In this document: positions 5,339-9,963 of the stretch, one piece after another
Numbering within the stretch: position 1 is the first letter of the stretch
Layout: every line of letters begins with the position of its first letter
DNA from: Alphaproteobacteria bacterium
GTDB taxonomy: Bacteria > Pseudomonadota > Alphaproteobacteria > GCA-2731375
Length of the DNA: 9,963 nt
Direction of reading: 5' to 3'
NCBI GenBank assembly: GCA_028281075.1
Contig: JANQKO010000168.1
Location: 1-9,963, forward strand
Notes under the pieces: model-generated
Told to the model about the DNA's origin: nothing
Databases searched by the model: none
The model's input: the letters and a program-made list of their open reading frames with translations, nothing else
Translations under genes and position numbers: made by a program

Positions 5339-6205
5339 TTACCCCGCCGGTGCCGGGGTCGCCTCGGCGGCGGTCATGCGCCGGCCGTCCTCGGCGGCGG
5401 TCTCGTAGAGGATACGTTCGACGCGTTCGATGGCGTCCGCATGGAAGGCGAGCGCGGCCGGGTCGTAGTCGGCGGCGGGGCGCGGCTCGGGGTCGAAATG
5501 GCCGTGCTCGTCGACGCCACGCACCAGCGTGGCCGTGGTGCGGCCGCCGTGCTGGCGCACATGCGTCGGAATGTAGCGGATGGTCAGCCCGAAGCGCGGC
5601 GCGTCCGTCCGGTTCGGGCCCGAGCCGTGCACGATGCGGACGTGGTGCAGCGACATCTCGCCGGGCCGCAGCTCGATATCGACCGCCGTGGACAAATCGA
5701 TGTCGTCGACGATTTCCTGCCCGCGGCTGAGCAGGTTGTGCTCGGCGAAGGTATCTTCGTGGCGCAACTGGCCGATCGTGTGCGTGCCGGGAATCACCCG
5801 CATGCAGCCACTGTCGACCGTGCTCGGCGTGAAGGCGACCCAGGCGGTGACGATGTCCATGGGGTCCAGGCCCCAATAGGTCGAATCCTGATGCCAACTG
5901 ACGATGGCCGGGTCGCGCGCTGCCTTGTTGAAGAAGCCGGAGCTCCAGCACAGGATGTTCGGCCCCAGCACGGATTCGACGGCGTCCAGGATCGTGTCGT
6001 CGGCGACGACGTCGTAGAGCCAGGGAAACAGCAGGTGGCACTTGGCGCCGAAGGCCCGCTTCGCCTCGCCCGGCCGCGCCGCGGCGAAGGCCTGCATGCG
6101 CTCGTAGCGCGCGGCCATCCCATCGGCCGACATGACGCGAAGCGGAAAGCAATAGCCGTTCCGCTCGTAGGATTGCATCGCCTCGGTCGACAGGCTTGCC
6201 GTCAT
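5339..6205 (-). CDS. Phytanoyl-CoA dioxygenase (PhyH) family Fe(II)/2-oxoglutarate oxygenase
   Basis: 288-residue soluble oxygenase of the PhyH family, which hydroxylates small molecules or acyl-CoAs with Fe(II), O2 and 2-oxoglutarate. The iron ligands are visible: WHQDSTYWG gives the HxD pair (His105, Asp107), and IVHGSGPNRT gives the distal His193; RFGLTIRY (204-211) carries the arginine expected to hold 2-oxoglutarate. GCMRVIPGTH (133-142) is a further family hallmark. Start 6205 is chosen because GGAGG (6211-6215) lies five bases upstream; the ATG at 6241 has no such support. It is divergent from an IclR-type regulator across an AT-rich promoter island, suggesting regulated catabolism. 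The substrate cannot be told from sequence; ectoine, phytanoyl-CoA or secondary-metabolite hydroxylation are only family possibilities. Confidence 0.92.
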   Translation of the reverse strand: MTASLSTEAMQSYERNGYCFPLRVMSADGMAARYERMQAFAAARPGEAKRAFGAKCHLLFPWLYDVVADDTILDAVESVLGPNILCWSSGFFNKAARDPAIVSWHQDSTYWGLDPMDIVTAWVAFTPSTVDSGCMRVIPGTHTIGQLRHEDTFAEHNLLSRGQEIVDDIDLSTAVDIELRPGEMSLHHVRIVHGSGPNRTDAPRFGLTIRYIPTHVRQHGGRTTATLVRGVDEHGHFDPEPRPAADYDPAALAFHADAIERVERILYETAAEDGRRMTAAEATPAPAG

Positions 6206-6210
6206 CGTGT

Positions 6211-6215
6211 CCTCC
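6211..6215 (-). promoter_or_regulatory. Ribosome binding site choosing PhyH start 6205
   Basis: GGAGG on the minus strand, five bases before the ATG at 6205. It excludes the upstream in-frame ATG at 6241 as the main start. Confidence 0.7.
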
Positions 6216-6330
6216 GCATCACCCCGTCCGTGAAGGTCCATTCCGGCCGGCGGTTCCGGCCGGCGGCACCTTGCCAGGCGGACGGCGTCCGCCTAATCTC
6301 CGCCGCCGCTGGACATGCGCGCGAACCGGG

Positions 6331-6372
6331 GGAATATTTTATCTGTGAAAATGCATTCCTTCCATAAAAATA
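6331..6372. promoter_or_regulatory. AT-rich divergent promoter/operator island between PhyH and IclR genes
   Basis: A sharply AT-rich stretch in an otherwise GC-rich window. On the minus strand TGGAAG, 17 bases, then TAAAAT makes a fair sigma-70-type promoter for the PhyH gene. On the plus strand TAAAAA (6365-6370) lies about 13 bases before the IclR start and could be its -10 box. GGAAT (6331-6335) and ATTCC (6355-6359) form a loose inverted repeat, and ATGCAT is palindromic. This would suit binding by the adjacent IclR-type protein, but that link is inference. Confidence 0.45.
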
Positions 6373-6382
6373 CGCCACGACC

Positions 6383-7183
6383 ATGCAGACCGTGAAGAAA
6401 CCGGCCACGCGCACGCCGCCGAACGGTCGCTACAGCGCGCCGGCGCTGGAGAAGGGGCTCGATATCCTGGAACTGCTGGCCGACGAGGCCGACGGCATCA
6501 CCCAGAAGCAGATCGCCGAGCGTCTCGGCCGCTCGGTCAGCGAGATCTTCCGCATGCTCGAGACGCTGGAGCAGCGCGGCTATGTCTACCGCAAGCGGCC
6601 CGAGGACCTCTATTACCTGACGCTGCGCCTGTTCGAGCTGAGCCATCGCCAGGCGCCGACGAAGCAGCTCCTGCGCGCCGCGCTGCCGGTGATGCGGCGG
6701 CTGGCCGCGGTGGTGCTGCAGTCCTGCCATCTCGCCGTGCATCACCAGCGCCAGATCATGATCGTCGCGCAGGAGGAGAGCCCGGAGGCGATGGGGTTCC
6801 GGGTGCGCATGGGCGGCCTGTTCCCGCTGTTCCAGTCGGCCTCGGGCCGCGTGCTTCTGGCACACCAGCCGGAGGACGTGCGCGCGCGCTGGCTGGCGGA
6901 CCTGCCGGCGCAGGTGCCGAAGCGGGCCGAGCGCCGGACGGTGCTTGACCGGCTGGCGGCCATCGACGCGCGCGGCTACGAGCATTGCGACAGCGACTTC
7001 ATCAACGGCATGGCCGACGTCAGCTACGCCATCCTCGATCACAGCGGCGCGGCGGTGGCGGCGCTGACGGTGCCGATCCTGGCACCACTGCACGGTGGCG
7101 CCGATGTCGAGGCGGTCCGGGCGGCGCTGGCCGAGGCGGCGGCGGACATCTCGCGGCAGCTTGGCTGGAGCGGTGACGATTAG
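6383..7183 (+). CDS. IclR-family transcriptional regulator
   Basis: 266-residue DNA-binding regulator. Residues 20-80 form the winged helix-turn-helix (ALEKGLDILELL, then TQKQIAERLGRSVSEIFRML and the wing GYVYRKRPEDLYYLT). Residues 95-262 are the IclR effector-binding domain, with QSASGRVLLA (151-160) and the late AILDHSGAAVAALTVP stretch (216-231) typical of the family. IclR proteins commonly control catabolic genes beside them and bind small carboxylates or aromatics. Being divergent from the PhyH gene makes that gene the first candidate target. No Shine-Dalgarno sequence precedes the ATG, and a possible -10 box sits only about 13 bases upstream, so the transcript may be leaderless. The gene ends in TAG at 7181-7183, converging on the CoA ligase gene. 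Confidence 0.93.
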   Translation: MQTVKKPATRTPPNGRYSAPALEKGLDILELLADEADGITQKQIAERLGRSVSEIFRMLETLEQRGYVYRKRPEDLYYLTLRLFELSHRQAPTKQLLRAALPVMRRLAAVVLQSCHLAVHHQRQIMIVAQEESPEAMGFRVRMGGLFPLFQSASGRVLLAHQPEDVRARWLADLPAQVPKRAERRTVLDRLAAIDARGYEHCDSDFINGMADVSYAILDHSGAAVAALTVPILAPLHGGADVEAVRAALAEAAADISRQLGWSGDD

Positions 7184-7285
7184 GGAGCGCATGCCGAACT
7201 GCCGGTCCCGATGCCCCTCTGAGAACGCGATGTCAGACAGCCCGTTCGCCGACAGAGGCGCTGGTTGGTGACATACCGACAAACC

Positions 7286-7384
7286 AGGTTTCACCGCCAA
7301 GTCGCCAAGACACCAAGGTCACGCCGAATGCCCGATGACCGCGACGCCCGGTCTTGGTGTCTTCGCGTCTTCGTGGTGAAACCT
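7286..7384. repeat. Octamer-arm hairpin repeat R3 (chimeric arms)
   Basis: Arms 7286-7317 and 7353-7384 pair at 28 of 32 positions, both ending in the AGGTTTCACC/GGTGAAACCT closing stem. The left arm is C-type (CGCCAAGT, CGCCAAGA, CACCAAG). The right arm read in reverse complement is closer to the A-type (CACGAAGA, CGCGAAGA). It lies between the convergent IclR and CoA ligase genes and may terminate both transcripts. The remaining 7184-7285 shows no gene. Confidence 0.87.
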
Positions 7385-7408
7385 CGCGCGCCGCAGGCTC
7401 GGCAAACG

Positions 7409-7427
7409 ATTAGGGACAGTCCCTAAT
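7409..7427. repeat. Perfect short palindrome ATTAGGGA-CAG-TCCCTAAT
   Basis: An 8-bp perfect stem with a 3-base loop, 42 bp past the stop of the CoA ligase gene. It is unrelated to the octamer repeats. It could be a weak terminator for the minus-strand operon (only a short T run follows) or a REP-like dispersed element; one copy alone cannot decide. Confidence 0.5.
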
Positions 7428-7469
7428 AGACGGCCGAGCGGGCCGGCAAGGCCATGCTCTGACGAGCAT

Positions 7470-8762
7470 TCAGCGCGTATCGATGAAGCGGGTGGCCTTG
7501 ACCGACTGCTCGAACGTCTTGGCGATGGCGCCGGGCTCGCACCAGACCAGGTCCGGAGCGAGGCCGAAGACGCGCTGCATCTCGGCCGCGACGCGTTCGC
7601 CCAGGCCGTCGGCGTCGGCTCCGGCGCACGCCTCCAGATAGATCATCAGCAGGTCGCGGCCGTCGGCGCTCGCCGCCTCGACCCGGAAGTCGCCGACATC
7701 CGGGTTGGCGAACATCATGTCCTCCAGGTCGTTGTGGCCGATATTGACGCCGCGCACCTTGAAGAAGCCGGCCGTGCGATGGGCATGGCGCATGATCGGG
7801 AACAGATCGAAGCCGACGCCGTCGCCCGCGGGCGCCGCCAGACGTACGATGTCACCGGTGTTCCAGCGCAGGAACGGCGTCGCATTGTTGGTCACCAGCG
7901 ACGTCACCACCAGCAGACCTTCCTCGCCCGGCGCCACCGGATCGCCGCTGTCGGCGTCGATCACTTCCGGATAGACGAAATCCGACCACAGCCGGAAGCC
8001 GCCGCCGGGCGCGGTCTCGGCGCCCATCATCATCATCTCGGTCATGCCGATGGAATCGAAGACCCGGGCGCCCCAGAGCTCGGACAGCTTGGCACGCTTG
8101 GCGTCCGACAGCGGCTCGGCCGTGCAGACGATCTTCTCGACGCCATGGTCGGCCGGCTTCTCGCCCTCGGCGGCGGCGAGGTTGGCGAGATGAATGGCAT
8201 AGCTGGACATGCCGACCCAGACCGACGGCCGGAAACTGCGGATCAGGTCGAGCTGCATGGCCGACGGCGCGGCGTTGCCGGCGCCGACCCACATCACCGC
8301 CGCGCCCTCGCGCTCGGCCGCCCGGGCACAGAGATGCCCGGCCGGGTGGATGCCGAGCGGCAGCGACAGGTGCACCAGGTCGTCGGCACCGACGCCGGCG
8401 CAGGCATAGACCCGGCGGAAGCCGACCATGGCGTAGGCCAGGTCCTCGGTCGTCCGCGGGTAGAACAGCGGCCGGCCGGTCGAGCCGCCGGAACGCCAGA
8501 ACTCGCTGGTCTCGCGCCGGCCGGCGATGCAGAAGTCGCGGTAGAACGCGTCGCTGCCGATCCCGCGCAGCTCGTCCTTGGTCAGGACCGGAATGCGCCG
8601 CCATTCCGCCGGATCGTCCAGCCGGTCGAGATCGATACCGGCCAGCCTGCCGGCCCAGAACGGCGAGGTCCGCGCCCGTTCGACCGCGGCCCGCTTGCGC
8701 GTGGATTGCAGGTCGGCCAGCGCCCGGGCCGACGCCGGCAGCATCAGTGATTCCGCATCCAT
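7470..8762 (-). CDS. PaaK-like (phenylacetate-CoA ligase family) AMP-binding enzyme
   Basis: 430-residue adenylate-forming enzyme that would activate a carboxylic acid with ATP and transfer it to CoA. Motifs in order: ATP-binding loop RSGGSTGRP (90-98), DSIGMTEM (236-243), RWNTGD (299-304), the hinge/A8 stretch FKVRGVNI (334-341), and near the end a conserved-type lysine, SVKATRFID (420-428), matching the PaaK C-terminal ending. Length agrees with PaaK (~430-440). The A8 hinge reads HRTAGFFKVRGVN rather than the usual GRSDDMIKLRGVN, which may mean a divergent substrate class. The start at 8762 is preferred over an extension to 8891, because it lies four bases after the stop of the upstream gene and begins where homology to PaaK begins. 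It is translationally coupled to the QueG-like gene. Substrate unknown. Confidence 0.88.
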   Translation of the reverse strand: MDAESLMLPASARALADLQSTRKRAAVERARTSPFWAGRLAGIDLDRLDDPAEWRRIPVLTKDELRGIGSDAFYRDFCIAGRRETSEFWRSGGSTGRPLFYPRTTEDLAYAMVGFRRVYACAGVGADDLVHLSLPLGIHPAGHLCARAAEREGAAVMWVGAGNAAPSAMQLDLIRSFRPSVWVGMSSYAIHLANLAAAEGEKPADHGVEKIVCTAEPLSDAKRAKLSELWGARVFDSIGMTEMMMMGAETAPGGGFRLWSDFVYPEVIDADSGDPVAPGEEGLLVVTSLVTNNATPFLRWNTGDIVRLAAPAGDGVGFDLFPIMRHAHRTAGFFKVRGVNIGHNDLEDMMFANPDVGDFRVEAASADGRDLLMIYLEACAGADADGLGERVAAEMQRVFGLAPDLVWCEPGAIAKTFEQSVKATRFIDTR

Positions 8763-8766
8763 CCGG

Positions 8767-9771
8767 TCATGCCCCCTCGTCTTCCGGCCCGGCGGGCGCG
8801 CCAATCCAGCGTCGGGCGGCGAGGTAGCTCGCGGGCAGGACCCCCTTGGCCTCGTCGGCGAGCATGGCCGCGAGGCGGGCGCGCTTATCATCGTTGTCTT
8901 CCGGGATCGCGTCCAGCGCGTCGGCCAGCGCCGGGTAGTCGTCGCCGACCGGACAGACGTCCTGGCAGCGCCGGCAGCCGGTCACCACGCCGGCCCCGCG
9001 CAGGATGCTCTGCCAGAGATAGAACTGGTCCTCCGAGCGCAGCATGGCCTTTTTCTTTTGTATGTCCGGCTCGTCGATGATGCGGCCGATATGGTCGGCG
9101 AGCGCGTTGAAGCCGTGCGGCGAGCGGTAGGTGTCGCAGGCTTCCCAGTCGCGGTCCCAATGTCCGATCACGTCGCCGGGGCAGGCGCTCAAGCAGCGCC
9201 CGCAGGCCGGCCCCCGGCACAGGCTTTCGGCGATGCGCGCGTCGCAGTCGACCGGCACCGACGACAGCACCGCCGTCAGTTGAACGCGCGGACCGAATTC
9301 CGGCGTCAGCAGCATCTGGTTCAGGCCGAGCGTGCCGAGGCCGGCCTCGACGGCGGCATGCTCCAGCGACAGAACAGGCCCCAGCGACGCCGCCGGATCG
9401 CCGTTGTAGTCGCGCGGATCGACATGGGTCGGCGGCACGATCAGCGCCGGATAGCCCCGGTCCTCGAGCCACAGCACCAGCTCCAGCGACAGCATCTCCA
9501 GCGCGTTCAGCACCAGCTCGTCGTTGTAGTATTTGTGCCGCTCGTCCCAGCGCGTCAGCCGCGTGGTGCCGGCGGTCAGCCGCTTGGCGATGACGATCAC
9601 CCGGCCGGCGTCGTGGTCGGTAATGTCGCTGGGCCGTTTCGGGTTCGCCGGGTCCGGCGGGTGCTGGTTCAGCACCTCGCCGTCGGCGATGCCGACGAGG
9701 TCGGCGCCGAGGTCGCGCACCTTGGCCTTGATCTCCTCGGCCGTGATCGGCTCCTGGAACACCGTGACCAT
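8767..9771 (-). CDS. QueG/reductive-dehalogenase-like double [4Fe-4S] protein
   Basis: 334-residue cytoplasmic iron-sulfur protein. The central segment (EHAAVEAGLGTLGLNQMLLT near 137-156, then PEFGPRVQLTAVL) matches the family that includes epoxyqueuosine reductase QueG and the ferredoxin part of reductive dehalogenases. Two ferredoxin-like cysteine clusters follow: Cys185, 190, 193, 197 (CRGPACGRCLSACP) and Cys266, 269, 273 (CRRCQDVCP). The first has C-x4-C where the classical motif has C-x2-C. It is unlikely to be the housekeeping QueG, given its operon with a CoA ligase and the lack of tRNA-modification neighbours. The ATG at 9771 is preferred over a TTG at 9780, as the GGGGGA purine run is adjacent to the TTG but nine bases from the ATG. 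A reductive role on a CoA-linked or aromatic substrate is inference; a cobalamin requirement is possible but not visible. Confidence 0.82.
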   Translation of the reverse strand: MVTVFQEPITAEEIKAKVRDLGADLVGIADGEVLNQHPPDPANPKRPSDITDHDAGRVIVIAKRLTAGTTRLTRWDERHKYYNDELVLNALEMLSLELVLWLEDRGYPALIVPPTHVDPRDYNGDPAASLGPVLSLEHAAVEAGLGTLGLNQMLLTPEFGPRVQLTAVLSSVPVDCDARIAESLCRGPACGRCLSACPGDVIGHWDRDWEACDTYRSPHGFNALADHIGRIIDEPDIQKKKAMLRSEDQFYLWQSILRGAGVVTGCRRCQDVCPVGDDYPALADALDAIPEDNDDKRARLAAMLADEAKGVLPASYLAARRWIGAPAGPEDEGA

Positions 9772-9776
9772 GGGCG

Positions 9777-9963
9777 TCAATCCCCCGACTCGGTCGGCTC
9801 GGTGGCGGCGACGCGCCGTTCGTAGGCGGCCCGCCGGTCCTTCTGCGATTGCTTGAAGGCCTGAAGCTGCCGCGCCACCAGGCCCTGATAGCCGTCCTCG
9901 CCGACCCAGCGGATGTTCCAGTCGTTCAGCCCGGCGACGTCGGCGCCCGACTTGCGGGCGTCC
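9777..9963 (-). CDS. C-terminal fragment of an unidentified protein (continues past right edge)
   Basis: An open frame runs from the window edge to a TGA at 9777-9779, giving the last 61 residues of a protein. The fragment has a folded-looking stretch (GADVAGLNDWNIRWVGEDGY, then a helix GLVARQLQAFKQSQ) followed by a charged tail ending in TEPTESGD. I do not recognise the family. The stop lies five bases before the ATG of the QueG-like gene and overlaps the alternative TTG, so it is almost certainly the preceding gene of the same operon. The real length and product need the neighbouring sequence. Confidence 0.75.
   Translation of the reverse strand, partial: DARKSGADVAGLNDWNIRWVGEDGYQGLVARQLQAFKQSQKDRRAAYERRVAATEPTESGD

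Noticed and set aside
5106..6152. 348-codon minus-strand open frame
   Set aside because: Out-of-frame shadow of the PhyH gene extended through the repeats.
6206..6241. Upstream ATG (6241) for the PhyH gene
   Set aside because: The GGAGG at 6211-6215 serves the ATG at 6205 and would be inside the coding region if 6241 were used.
6293..7300. 335-codon minus-strand open frame
   Set aside because: Antisense to the IclR gene, which has complete family motifs; composition is Arg/His/Gln-rich and typical of a shadow frame.
8763..8891. 43-residue N-terminal extension of the CoA ligase
   Set aside because: It overlaps the end of the QueG-like gene, is Arg/Pro-rich shadow sequence, and the 8762 start is in an ideal coupled position.
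7734..9825. Long plus-strand open frames opposite the CoA ligase and QueG-like genes
   Set aside because: Antisense shadows; the minus-strand proteins carry ordered catalytic motifs and iron-sulfur cysteines.

Overview
This 9.96 kb, GC-rich window reads as the chromosome of an alphaproteobacterium. The strongest marker is a MipZ homologue, the ParA-type ATPase that positions the division plane and is found essentially in Alphaproteobacteria. GANTC sites upstream of its operon and the overall gene content fit the same group, possibly a Rhodospirillales-like lineage (inference).

Layout, left to right. (1) 3-1322 (+): a membrane-anchored SPOR-domain protein, probably cut by the left edge. (2) 1323-1478: a convergent gap filled by a hairpin repeat. 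(3) 1479-2978 (-): an apparent two-gene operon, a phage ABA-sandwich-like protein followed by mipZ, with a 5' region carrying two GANTC sites. (4) 3164-3595 (-) GFA-family zinc protein and 3762-4583 (+) sterol desaturase/fatty acid hydroxylase family protein, divergently arranged. (5) 4584-5338: about 750 bp without a gene, mostly two tandem copies of a ~344-bp block of hairpin repeats. (6) 5339-6205 (-) PhyH-family dioxygenase and 6383-7183 (+) IclR-family regulator, divergent around an AT-rich promoter island, which suggests local control. (7) 7184-7469: a convergent gap with another hairpin repeat and a separate short palindrome. (8) 7470 to the right edge (-): a tightly packed operon, an unidentified C-terminal fragment, then a QueG/reductive-dehalogenase-like double-[4Fe-4S] protein, then a PaaK-like CoA ligase.

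The genes are mostly recognisable families. The least ordinary material is the intergenic repeat family. Its hairpin arms are built from three 8-bp words of the form C-R-C-N-R-A-G-R. It occupies all three convergent gene junctions and is absent from the divergent ones. One copy supplies the last codons and stop of the desaturase. In the tandem block, a stem position has changed on both arms so that pairing is kept. No transposase or other mobility gene is visible here, so any mobilisation would have to act in trans. The QueG-like plus CoA-ligase operon and the ABA-domain/mipZ pair are the gene neighbourhoods most worth following up.
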